NCBI GenBank assembly: GCA_900756575.1
Contig: CAAEKQ010000178.1
Coordinates: forward strand, 1-27,330
Length of the DNA: 27,330 nucleotides
DNA from: an uncultured Oscillospiraceae bacterium
Lineage (GTDB): Bacteria; Bacillota; Clostridia; Oscillospirales; Oscillospiraceae
Direction of reading: 5' to 3'
Shown here: in pieces, positions 19,097 through 26,295 of the stretch
Position numbering within the stretch: position 1 is the stretch's first letter
Layout: each line of letters starts with the position of its first letter
Notes under the pieces: model-generated
Seen by the model: only the letters and a program-made list of their open reading frames with translations
Database searches by the model: none
Told to the model about the DNA's origin: nothing
Program-made: the position numbers and the translations under genes

Positions 19097-21235
19097 TTAC
19101 TTTTGAAGATAGAATATGCTCTTGGCCTTTGCCTTCAAATCCGCCAGATTATTGTAAGCCACATTCCGATAGTCGGCAATCTCCGACTCCAGCGGATTCT
19201 GCTCGTCTGCCTGGAAGAAGTCCCCCTGCGCATCCCGGCAGCCCATGGCCGTAATCACCGGCAGCATGGTGTAGAGGCCCGCCAGATAATCGTTATATTT
19301 GGTGGTCTGGAGGCCGGACACCTGGAGCAGCAGCGTGCTGAGATAGTTCATGCTGATCTCGTCCACCCAGCCCGTGGGAATGTCATAGTTTGCCCAGAGG
19401 ATAAACCGGGTGATATACCGCTTCTGCTGGGTCTCGCCGTCCATCTCGCTGATGCTCTGGCCCATGACCTCGGAATAGAAGCTGTCCTCGATAAAGGGCT
19501 GATGGTCACCAAACATCAAAATGATGGTGGGTTCATCTACATTTTTGAAGTAATTCAGCAGGTCTTCAAAGGCCTCGTCGGTCTTTTTAATCAGCGACAG
19601 GTACTGGTCGGTCTTGGGATATTCCCCTTTGGTGGAGGTGAGGTAGACCTCCTGATCGAAGTTATCGTACTTCTGATTGTAGCTGGAGTGATTTTGCATG
19701 GTGACGTTGAACAGAAACATGGGCTGATCCGGTTCCTTCTCCTCGTACATTCTCTCGATCTGTTGGAAGTCGTAGGCATCGGACACAAACCGCCGCAAGA
19801 GGATCTGCTGTCCCGGATACTTCTGCCGCAGCAGCCGCTTATAGAGGTTGTAGCTGTAGCCGGAGTTCACATACTTGTCTACCAGCTCCTGCCCAAACAG
19901 ATCCTCCACGCTGATAAAGTCCTCAAAGCCCATATCCTCATAGACCTGAGGGCGGTTCCAGCTGGACTCAAAATACGGGTGGAACGCATTCGCGGAAAAG
20001 CCCTGGGACATCAGCGTGGAAACCAGGCTGGGCTGCTGCTCCTTGACATACAGCTGATAGGCATTGCTGCCTGCCGGGAGGAACGCCATGGTATTGCCGG
20101 TCAAAAACTCATACTCCGTGTTGGAGGTGCCGGTGCCGATGGTGGACACATAGGCGTTGCCCTGGATGGTCTCGTCCTGGATGCTGTCGATATAGGGCAT
20201 ATAGGGCACGTTGGTCTCAATATCGCCCACCACCGACAAATCGGAAAAGCTCTCGTTCATAATTACGATCACGTTGGGCGTTTTCCCCTGCTCCACCGCC
20301 GTGGGAACGTCCGTTTTCTCCTTCGCTTCCTCCGGATCCATGCCCTGGCGGACTAATGCGGTTTCGAGGATATTCGGGGTGCCGTTTTCCTCGATGCTGT
20401 CGTCTACAATGCCCTCGATTTTCGATGCATCATAGCCGGAGGGCACCATGAGCTTTAGGTACTTGGTGTTCAGCGTAAATTCCAGCACCGCGCCGTGGTT
20501 TTTATAGCCCCGGGTCTGGTTGAAGAAGTCCGGCTTCAGGCCAAAATCCGCCACGGTATCGGTATAGTAGAACGTATAAGCAAAGCCGCCCACCACAAGA
20601 ATGCTCAAAAGCCGCAGCGCAATTCGTCCGGGCCTTCCCTTCTTCGGCATGGACAGCCGGGATGCCAGCGCCATGAGCATCCCCGTCAGGCACACCCCCA
20701 GGGCAATCTCATAGCCGACGTGGTAGGTATAGCCCACCGCCACATTTCCGGCGGTTTTGATGCTGGAGAAATCCATAGGCACCAGCGGGCTGCCCTTGAA
20801 CTCCTTAACGTACATATTGGCAATGCCGAACAGCAGCAAAATCGGACTCACCGTCATCACGGAAATTCTTACGCTGCCGCTGAGGCCGAACATCGCCACA
20901 TACAGCAGGAGATATACCACATAGTTCTCCCAAATATCCTCGCTGGGAGTGAGAAAATCGCTTAAAAAGTTGCCGTTGAGCCGTTCCACGGCCACCAGCA
21001 TGAGATACGGGGCCGCCGCCATCAGCACCAGCATCATCAGGCACCGAACCCAGCCCTTTTCCCATTTCACCGCAACCCCAGGGAACACCAGGAATGCCGC
21101 ACCCAGGGACGAAAACAGCATTGCCTTGCCCCATTCCTCCTGAACCAGGAATTCCTGCCCACGGGACACGGCGAAAAACATCAATAGAAAACAAAGAATC
21201 CCACCGATTCGGGTGGATTTTCTGGAAATGGTCAT
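19097..21235 (-). CDS. LTA-synthase-family sulfatase, membrane protein
   Basis: This 712-residue membrane enzyme has five or so N-terminal membrane helices (to about residue 230) followed by an outer alkaline-phosphatase/sulfatase-like domain. TPNVIVIMNESFSDL supplies the metal-binding glutamate. STIGTGTSNTEYEFLTG matches the loop holding the nucleophile threonine. MFGDHQPF supplies the DH metal ligands. LtaS-type enzymes transfer glycerol-phosphate from phosphatidylglycerol to build lipoteichoic acid; other members modify other cell-wall or membrane glycolipids, so the exact product is open. I start at ATG 21235, with AGGAG 10 bases upstream; a TTG at 21268 in the same frame precedes that site. 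It is a single-gene unit with its own promoter. Confidence 0.85.
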   Translation of the reverse strand: MTISRKSTRIGGILCFLLMFFAVSRGQEFLVQEEWGKAMLFSSLGAAFLVFPGVAVKWEKGWVRCLMMLVLMAAAPYLMLVAVERLNGNFLSDFLTPSEDIWENYVVYLLLYVAMFGLSGSVRISVMTVSPILLLFGIANMYVKEFKGSPLVPMDFSSIKTAGNVAVGYTYHVGYEIALGVCLTGMLMALASRLSMPKKGRPGRIALRLLSILVVGGFAYTFYYTDTVADFGLKPDFFNQTRGYKNHGAVLEFTLNTKYLKLMVPSGYDASKIEGIVDDSIEENGTPNILETALVRQGMDPEEAKEKTDVPTAVEQGKTPNVIVIMNESFSDLSVVGDIETNVPYMPYIDSIQDETIQGNAYVSTIGTGTSNTEYEFLTGNTMAFLPAGSNAYQLYVKEQQPSLVSTLMSQGFSANAFHPYFESSWNRPQVYEDMGFEDFISVEDLFGQELVDKYVNSGYSYNLYKRLLRQKYPGQQILLRRFVSDAYDFQQIERMYEEKEPDQPMFLFNVTMQNHSSYNQKYDNFDQEVYLTSTKGEYPKTDQYLSLIKKTDEAFEDLLNYFKNVDEPTIILMFGDHQPFIEDSFYSEVMGQSISEMDGETQQKRYITRFILWANYDIPTGWVDEISMNYLSTLLLQVSGLQTTKYNDYLAGLYTMLPVITAMGCRDAQGDFFQADEQNPLESEIADYRNVAYNNLADLKAKAKSIFYLQK

Positions 21236-21274
21236 AGAAATAGACGCTCCTAAAGAAGTGATTTGCAAAGTCCT

Positions 21275-21302
21275 ATTATATCAGCATTTTCGAGAATGTA
21301 CA
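21275..21302 (-). promoter_or_regulatory. Promoter of the LTA-synthase-like gene
   Basis: TATAAT (21275-21280) on the minus strand, with TGTACA (21297-21302) 16 bases upstream, lies about 40 bases before the start codon. The -35 is weak. Confidence 0.5.
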
Positions 21303-21342
21303 TGGATTTTCGAAATTTTCATGGAAATTCCACAATTTTCGC

Positions 21343-21376
21343 AAAAACGCAGGCATGGAATGGCTCCACACCTGCG
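21343..21376 (-). terminator. Terminator of the nrdD-nrdG-dut operon
   Basis: CGCAGG (21371-21376) pairs with CCTGCG (21348-21353), with an inner TGG/CCA pairing, and TTTTT follows on the minus strand. It lies 7 bases past the stop of the last operon gene. Confidence 0.75.
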
Positions 21377-21382
21377 CGTTTG

Positions 21383-21775
21383 TTACTTTTTGAGCAGTGC
21401 CATGCACCAAAGCCCTGCAATCAGCAGAATATCCACGGCAATTCCGATCAGAAACCACCAGGAAAACGCCGTAAACACCAGCGACGCCGCCATATCCAGG
21501 CAGTAGCACAGAGTTCCGGCAATCATCGCCCAGCGCTTTCCCTTCCGGGCGAACACCAGCGACACGAATACCATGGCATACAGTGCCGCGCAAAGCAGCC
21601 CGAAGATCACCGCCGCCGGAGCTGAGGTCATCATAGCTGCAAATACAATGCTAGGGAACGCCCCAAAGGGCAGCGGCGAAAGGGTGCTGCCCATCAAAAG
21701 CAGCTGCCAGCCCAGCAGCATGAAAATGCCCGACGCAAAGGTCAAAACAATGAAATACTTCTTTCTCCGGGGCAT
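21383..21775 (-). CDS. Hypothetical four-helix membrane protein, 130 aa
   Basis: This 130-residue protein has four predicted membrane helices: about 8-30 (FIVLTFASGIFMLLGWQLLL), 40-68, 80-100 and 105-126. Short basic loops (ARKGKRW, MPRRKK) set the orientation. No family is recognised. The frame is open upstream into dut, but ATG 21775 has GGAGG 7-8 bases before it, placed within the last dut codons, and lies one base after the dut stop. It is the last gene of the nrdD operon; a link to nucleotide metabolism is not evident. Confidence 0.72.
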   Translation of the reverse strand: MPRRKKYFIVLTFASGIFMLLGWQLLLMGSTLSPLPFGAFPSIVFAAMMTSAPAAVIFGLLCAALYAMVFVSLVFARKGKRWAMIAGTLCYCLDMAASLVFTAFSWWFLIGIAVDILLIAGLWCMALLKK

Positions 21776-21776
21776 C

Positions 21777-22208
21777 TCAGAACCTCCCGGTGGAGCCGAA
21801 GCCCCCCTGCCCCCGGTCGGTATCCTCCAGGGACGAGACCTCCTCAAAGGTTTCCCGCTTCACCGGAACGATCACCAGCTGGGCCACCCGCTCTTCCGGT
21901 TCAACGGTCTGGGGCTTGTCCGACTGATTATAGAGGAAAATCAAAAACTCACCCCGATAGTCGGAATCAATCACGCCGACCTTATTGGCCGGAGCCAGAC
22001 CACGCTTGACCCCCAGGCTGCTGCGGGCAAAAATCAAGCCTACATAGCCCTTGGGAATCTCCATGGCAATGCCGGTGGGGATTTTCCCGGTCTGCCCCGG
22101 AAGAATGGTCATGGGTTTTTCCAGGCAGGCATAGAGATCCGCGCCCGCCGCATCCGCAGAGCCGTAGGTGGGTGTGATTGCGCCGGGACGCAGCTTCATG
22201 AACTTCAT
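21777..22208 (-). CDS. dut: dUTP diphosphatase
   Basis: This 143-residue trimeric dUTPase hydrolyses dUTP to dUMP and pyrophosphate, keeping uracil out of DNA and feeding thymidylate synthesis. All five motifs are present in order: AAGADLYA (1), ARSSLG (2), GVIDSDYRGE with the catalytic Asp (3), ERVAQLVIVPV (4) and RGQGGFGSTGRF (5), the last closing over the active site. I start at ATG 22208, with AAGGAG 8 bases upstream; an in-frame ATG at 22229 lies inside nrdG without a site. It begins one base after the nrdG stop, so nucleotide reduction and dUTP removal are co-expressed. Confidence 0.96.
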   Translation of the reverse strand: MKFMKLRPGAITPTYGSADAAGADLYACLEKPMTILPGQTGKIPTGIAMEIPKGYVGLIFARSSLGVKRGLAPANKVGVIDSDYRGEFLIFLYNQSDKPQTVEPEERVAQLVIVPVKRETFEEVSSLEDTDRGQGGFGSTGRF

Positions 22209-22209
22209 A

Positions 22210-22743
22210 TTACGGCTCCTTTCTGCCATCCCACAGGACGGTCTCGCCGGTTTCCAGTGTCTTCTTTACGTCAATGATGCGCTGATTTCTTGAGCCCCGG
22301 AACCGCAGGGACGGATCCTTTTCCTCGAGATGGAATTCCCCGTCCACCAGCACATCCAGCTGCTCCAGCAGCTCCATGGTGATATCCTTTGGCCCCAGCC
22401 GTCCGGCCAGGATATCCGTTTCCAGGGTATAGCCGGAATAGCACCAGATGGTCTTCTCCGGAAACTTTTCCCGCACGGCCCTGCACAGTGCCAAAACCGC
22501 CGGCTGATTCTCCGGCTCAAAGGGCTCGCCGCCCAAAAGGGTCAGGCCCAGAATATAGCGCTTTTCCATTCCCTCGAGAATGGACGCCTGTACCTCCGGA
22601 GTATAGGGCTTTCCCGCGTCAAAGCTCCAGGTTTCGGCATTGAAGCAGCCCTTGCAGTGATGGCGGCAGCCGGACACAAACAGGCTCACCCGAATGCCCG
22701 GGCCATCGGCAATATCCCGCCACTTAATCAGGGAGTAATTCAC
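22210..22743 (-). CDS. nrdG: Anaerobic ribonucleotide reductase activating protein
   Basis: This 177-residue radical-SAM activase abstracts hydrogen from the glycine of NrdD to make the catalytic glycyl radical. The [4Fe-4S] ligands are Cys26, Cys30 and Cys33 in SGCRHHCKGCFN. LTLLGGEPFEPENQPAVL contains the GGE SAM-binding motif. It starts MNYSLIKWRDIADGPGIRVS, as in the Clostridial family. Its ATG overlaps the nrdD stop (22740-22743) and dut follows at once. The system works only without oxygen, which fits an anaerobe. Confidence 0.95.
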   Translation of the reverse strand: MNYSLIKWRDIADGPGIRVSLFVSGCRHHCKGCFNAETWSFDAGKPYTPEVQASILEGMEKRYILGLTLLGGEPFEPENQPAVLALCRAVREKFPEKTIWCYSGYTLETDILAGRLGPKDITMELLEQLDVLVDGEFHLEEKDPSLRFRGSRNQRIIDVKKTLETGETVLWDGRKEP

Positions 22744-24869
22744 AGATGCATCACCCTTGCTTTAATCTCTTTGGTTTTGCCCTCGTTCCAGTAGTTTTCG
22801 CCCAGATAGCCGCAGGTGCGCCGGGTGACATTCATTCTAGTCTGGTCGGTGTTGCCGCAGTTGGGGCACTGCCACTGATAGTCATCGTTGATGATGATTT
22901 CGCCGTCGAAGCCGCACACCTGGCAGTAGTCGCTCTTGGTGTTGAACTCGGCGTACTGAATATTATCATAGATGTACTGCACCACCTCGGCCAAAGCCGT
23001 GAGGTTATTCCGCATATTGGGAATCTCCACATAGCTGATGGCCCCGCCGGAGGAAATGGCCTGGAACTGGCTCTCAAAATCGAACTTGGAGAATGCGTCG
23101 ATCTCCTCCCGCACGTCCACGTGATAGGAGTTGGTATAGTAGCCCTTATCCGTCACGTTGGGAATGGTGCCAAACCGTTCTTTATCAATCCGTGCAAAGC
23201 GATAGCACAGGCTTTCGGCGGGCGTACCGTACAGGGCAAAGCCGATGTTGGTTTCTGCCTTCCAGCGGTCACAGGTCTCCCGCAGATGCTTCATCACGCG
23301 CACCGCGAATTCCTCGCCCACGGGATCGGTCTGACTGACGCCCTTCATGAGAATGGTCAGCTCATACAGGCCGATATAGCCCAGAGAGATGGAGGAATAG
23401 CCGCCGTAGAGGAACTTATCGATGGTCTCGCCCTTTTTCAGCCGCGCAATGGCGCCATACTGCCAATGCACCGGGCTTACATCGCTGAGCACGCCCTTCA
23501 GAGCATTGTGCCGGCACATCAGGGCCTCATAGCAAATCTCCAGGCGCTCGTCCAGCATCTTCCAGAACTTTTCTTCATCGCCCTTGCAGAGGATGCCGAT
23601 CTGGGGCAGGTTAATGGACACAACGCCCTGGTTAAACCGGCCCTCGAACTTATATTCGCCGTTCTCGTCCTTCCAGGGAGCCAGGAACGACCGGCAGCCC
23701 ATGGGCGCGAAGACGTTGCCCTCGTAGTTCTCCCGCATTTTCTTGGCGGAAATATAGTCGGGGTACATCCGCTTGGCGGAGCACTTCACCGCCAGACGGG
23801 TAATGTCGTCATACTCGCCACCGCGCAGACAGTTATTTTCGTCCAGCACATACACCAGCTTGGGAAATGCCGGGGTCACATACACGCCGGATGCATTCTT
23901 AATGCCCTCCAGCCGCTGCCGCAGGATTTCCTCTACGATCATGGCGTTTTCCTTGATGTAGGGATCCCCCTCCTTGAGGTACAGGAACAGCGTGACAAAG
24001 GGCGACTGGCCGTTGGTGGTCATCAGGGTGTTAATCTGATACTGAATGGTCTGAACGCCGGACTTCAGCTCCTCCTGGAGCCGCTCCCGGGTGAGCTTTT
24101 CAATGAGCTCCTCGGATACGTCCTCGCCCTGACACTCATCGGTGATGCGCTTCTTAAACTTATTGTAGCTCCGGCGGAGATACTTGCCAAGATGGCTTAC
24201 GTCTACGCTCTGGCCGCCGTACTGATTGGAGGCCACGTTGGCAATGATCTGGGTCATCACATTGCAGGCCACCTGAAAGCTCTTGGGGGACTCGATGAGC
24301 TTTCCGTTCATCATGGTGCCGTTGTCCAGCATATCGCCGATGTTGATGAGGCAGCAGTTGAAAATAGGCTGCACAAAATAGTCGGCGTCGTGGAAATGCA
24401 GCACGCCCTCGTCATGAGCCTTGGAGATTTTCTCCGGCAGCAGGATACGGCGGGTCAAGTCCCGGGACACCTCACCGGCAATATAGTCTCGCTGAGTGGA
24501 GGCAATGACGGTATTTTTATTGCTGTTTTCCTCGGCCAATTCCTTATTGGTGTTGTGGAGCAGGCTCAGGATGCTTTCATCGGTGGTGTTCTGCTTCCGA
24601 ATCAGTGCCCGGTTATAGCGGTAGATGATGTAGTTCTTGGCCAGAACATACTTGTCCTGCTCCATCAGCTGTCTCTCCACCATATCCTGAATATCCTCCA
24701 CCAGCAGACGGCTCCGGTGCCGCTGCTCAATGGTACGGGTGATCTTCTCGATCATTTCCTGGCTGATCCGGTCTTCCTCGTCTACAGAGTGATTCGCCTT
24801 CTGAATGGCGGACACAATTTTGCTCCGGTCAAAAGCAACAATTGAGCCATCTCGTTTTACTACTTGCAT
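22740..24869 (-). CDS. nrdD: Anaerobic (class III) ribonucleoside-triphosphate reductase
   Basis: This 709-residue glycyl radical enzyme makes dNTPs from NTPs under anaerobic conditions. An N-terminal ATP-cone (about 1-95, MQVVKRDGSIVAFDRSKIVS) senses ATP/dATP. The central barrel holds the substrate-binding cysteines. Near the end is a zinc ribbon (YCQVCGFDGE and WQCPNCGN). The radical loop RRTCGYLG has the radical glycine at about 687, followed by NEGKTKEIKARV. I start at ATG 24869, with GGAGGA 6 bases upstream; the open extension to 24911 has no homology. It is first in the operon nrdD-nrdG-dut-membrane protein, with candidate NrdR boxes upstream. Confidence 0.97.
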   Translation of the reverse strand: MQVVKRDGSIVAFDRSKIVSAIQKANHSVDEEDRISQEMIEKITRTIEQRHRSRLLVEDIQDMVERQLMEQDKYVLAKNYIIYRYNRALIRKQNTTDESILSLLHNTNKELAEENSNKNTVIASTQRDYIAGEVSRDLTRRILLPEKISKAHDEGVLHFHDADYFVQPIFNCCLINIGDMLDNGTMMNGKLIESPKSFQVACNVMTQIIANVASNQYGGQSVDVSHLGKYLRRSYNKFKKRITDECQGEDVSEELIEKLTRERLQEELKSGVQTIQYQINTLMTTNGQSPFVTLFLYLKEGDPYIKENAMIVEEILRQRLEGIKNASGVYVTPAFPKLVYVLDENNCLRGGEYDDITRLAVKCSAKRMYPDYISAKKMRENYEGNVFAPMGCRSFLAPWKDENGEYKFEGRFNQGVVSINLPQIGILCKGDEEKFWKMLDERLEICYEALMCRHNALKGVLSDVSPVHWQYGAIARLKKGETIDKFLYGGYSSISLGYIGLYELTILMKGVSQTDPVGEEFAVRVMKHLRETCDRWKAETNIGFALYGTPAESLCYRFARIDKERFGTIPNVTDKGYYTNSYHVDVREEIDAFSKFDFESQFQAISSGGAISYVEIPNMRNNLTALAEVVQYIYDNIQYAEFNTKSDYCQVCGFDGEIIINDDYQWQCPNCGNTDQTRMNVTRRTCGYLGENYWNEGKTKEIKARVMHL

Positions 24870-24933
24870 TGTTCTTCCTCCACTCTCATCCCGCCGGGGT
24901 TCTTTCGGCATTCATTGCCGCCTGACACAAGTT

Positions 24934-24964
24934 CATCGAAGTGCCGGGAATTAACACTTCGATG
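24934..24964 (-). other. Hairpin in the nrdD leader
   Basis: CATCGAAGTG (24934-24943) and CACTTCGATG (24955-24964) are perfect 10-bp arms around an 11-base loop, located about 65-95 bases before the nrdD start. No T-tract follows, so it is not an intrinsic terminator. It could stabilise the message or bind a regulator. Confidence 0.6.
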
Positions 24965-25014
24965 CGGAAAGGGCGGTTTTGCCGTCGATCAATATCAATT
25001 TTTACAGTAGCCAT

Positions 25015-25066
25015 ATTATATCATATGACATAGGGAATGCAAGAACAAAATTACTACATTTAGTGT
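25015..25066 (-). promoter_or_regulatory. nrdD promoter with candidate NrdR boxes
   Basis: On the minus strand TATAAT (25015-25020) has TTGCAT 16 bases upstream. A sequence like the NrdR box (ACACTAAATGTAGTAA) lies at 25051-25066. A poorer one (CCCTATGTCATATGAT) lies at 25020-25035, overlapping the promoter. Their starts are 31 bases apart, the helical spacing typical of paired NrdR boxes. NrdR represses ribonucleotide reductase genes when dATP is high. Confidence 0.5.
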
Positions 25067-25124
25067 CAGTTTATTGACAGAAACCATATGTTGTGGTTTT
25101 GGGGTGTTTATCGGCTCTGCGGCA

Positions 25125-25253
25125 CCCTATGGTGGGCTGCGGTTTCCATAATCCGCAGGACGGAAAACCACAGGGCTTTCGTCGGTTTTTCCCGGAAATC
25201 TGGGGGTAGTCTTTTGGGAAACCGCTACAGTCCCAAGGGGTAGCGCCGTCCTG
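25125..25253. other. Intergenic stretch with nested inverted repeats
   Basis: The gap between the dprA terminator and the nrdD promoter holds no convincing gene. It contains CCCTATGGT/ACCACAGGG (25125-25133, 25167-25175, one mismatch) enclosing CTGCGG/CCGCAG (25137-25142, 25153-25158). It also contains CAGGACGG/CCGTCCTG (25156-25163, 25246-25253) enclosing CGCTAC/GTAGCG (25223-25228, 25240-25245). The arms overlap, so alternative folds are possible. This may be a structured RNA or a dispersed repeat; I cannot tell which. Confidence 0.4.
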
Positions 25254-25298
25254 TTCCTGCCAGGTTTTCAGGTGGATTTCCGGCTTAAAACATCCCGT

Positions 25299-25340
25299 AA
25301 AAAAGATCATCCAAGGGTAAAAAATCTCCCTCGGACGATC
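25299..25340 (-). terminator. Terminator after dprA
   Basis: A 13-bp stem with two G-T pairs (25305-25317 with 25328-25340, loop of 10) is followed by TTTTTT on the minus strand, 10 bases past the dprA stop. Confidence 0.85.
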
Positions 25341-25350
25341 CGTCAAATTT

Positions 25351-26295
25351 CTATTTTCGTCTCAGCCGTTCAAACAGACTTCTCTGCTCCTCGCCAAGTG
25401 TGGAAAGACTGTTTAAGTCGGAAAGGGTAATGGGCAGCGCGCCCCGCTCCACCAGTCCCCGGGTTCCGGGATCATCCGGCTCCCCCGCGAACATCAAAAC
25501 CGGGCTCCACTGGGCCTTGAGATTCTCCAGGGTGCCGTTCCAGGTGCCGCCGGAGCCGTAGTCCGATTGCGCCACCAGCACCTTCTGCCCCATGGCATGG
25601 ATCAGCCGATTGCGGCTCATCGCCCTGGGTGTGGAAAACTCCAGATCCGGCCCCTGTTCCGAAACCAGCACGATCCGCTGACTTGTCAGTAGCTTCTGAT
25701 ACCGCTGATCCGCCACATGGGCCTCCAGGCTGTCCGCCAGGAACACAACCGCGCTGCCGCCAACGGAAACAGCGCCCAATAATCCCTCGGTGTCCGCCCC
25801 GGCCGCACCGCCAGAGCAGTAACAGTAGCCCTGCTCCCCAATAGCGCGTCCTGCCCCATGGGCGAAGGCCTTCCCCGGCATCCGAAGCCGCCGGGAACCC
25901 ACCAGAGAGATGCATTCCTTCTGGAACAGCTCTGCATTTCCGGCGTAAAACAGCACCAGCGGCGCATAATCCCCCAGCACCTCCCGTAGCCGCGCAGGAT
26001 ACTCCGGACTGATTCGGGTGGTCACGCCAATGCCCTTCTGCCCCAGTTTGATCAGATATTGCCCCAAAAGCTGACGCTGATCCAGGCGCCGGAGGATTTC
26101 CCGCGCCTCATCTTCCTTGCAGCCAAGGCGAAGAAGCTCCGCCTCGTCCAGCTCTGCATCCTCTGTTTGGTTCGCCGGGCCCAACGCCTCCAGCGCCCGA
26201 AAGAGCCTGCGGTACAGGGGTTCCCGCAGTGCTTTTTCTCCGGGCAGCGCATAAAGCAGCAGCAGACACAATTCCGCCTGTGAATAGCTTCTCAT
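25351..26295 (-). CDS. dprA: DprA/Smf-like DNA-processing protein
   Basis: This 314-residue protein has a helical N-terminal region (1-90, helix-hairpin-like) and a Rossmann-like DprA core: YPARLREVLGDYAPLVLFYA, ISLVGSRRLRMPGKAFA, YCSGGAAGADTEGLLGA, and PRAMSRNRLIHAMGQKVLVA. DprA binds single-stranded DNA and loads RecA, mainly during transformation. This copy differs from standard ones: it has SGGAAGADTEG instead of SGxARGID, SGGTWNGTLENL instead of the usual SGSLxTA, and no winged-helix at the C-terminus. It may be a divergent paralogue rather than the main DprA. Its start overlaps the helicase stop (ATGA). Confidence 0.78.
   Translation of the reverse strand: MRSYSQAELCLLLLYALPGEKALREPLYRRLFRALEALGPANQTEDAELDEAELLRLGCKEDEAREILRRLDQRQLLGQYLIKLGQKGIGVTTRISPEYPARLREVLGDYAPLVLFYAGNAELFQKECISLVGSRRLRMPGKAFAHGAGRAIGEQGYCYCSGGAAGADTEGLLGAVSVGGSAVVFLADSLEAHVADQRYQKLLTSQRIVLVSEQGPDLEFSTPRAMSRNRLIHAMGQKVLVAQSDYGSGGTWNGTLENLKAQWSPVLMFAGEPDDPGTRGLVERGALPITLSDLNSLSTLGEEQRSLFERLRRK

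Noticed and set aside
18779..20356. 525-codon plus-strand open frame opposite the sigma and sulfatase genes
   Set aside because: It spans the ends of two clear minus-strand genes and their terminator and is His/Leu/Ile/Val-rich with no known motif.
22746..24845. 699-codon plus-strand open frame opposite nrdD
   Set aside because: nrdD on the minus strand has all class III reductase motifs; the antisense frame is a shadow of its codon use.
24886..25014. 42-codon minus-strand ORF in the nrdD leader (starts MATVKIDIDRRQNRPF)
   Set aside because: Its ATG directly abuts the TATAAT -10, so it would fall before or at the transcription start, and it has no ribosome site.
25071..25346. 91-codon minus-strand ORF
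   Set aside because: It begins inside the dprA terminator hairpin, has no ribosome site, and its composition (many Trp, Cys, Pro, Lys) does not look like a protein. The stretch is better seen as non-coding with inverted repeats.
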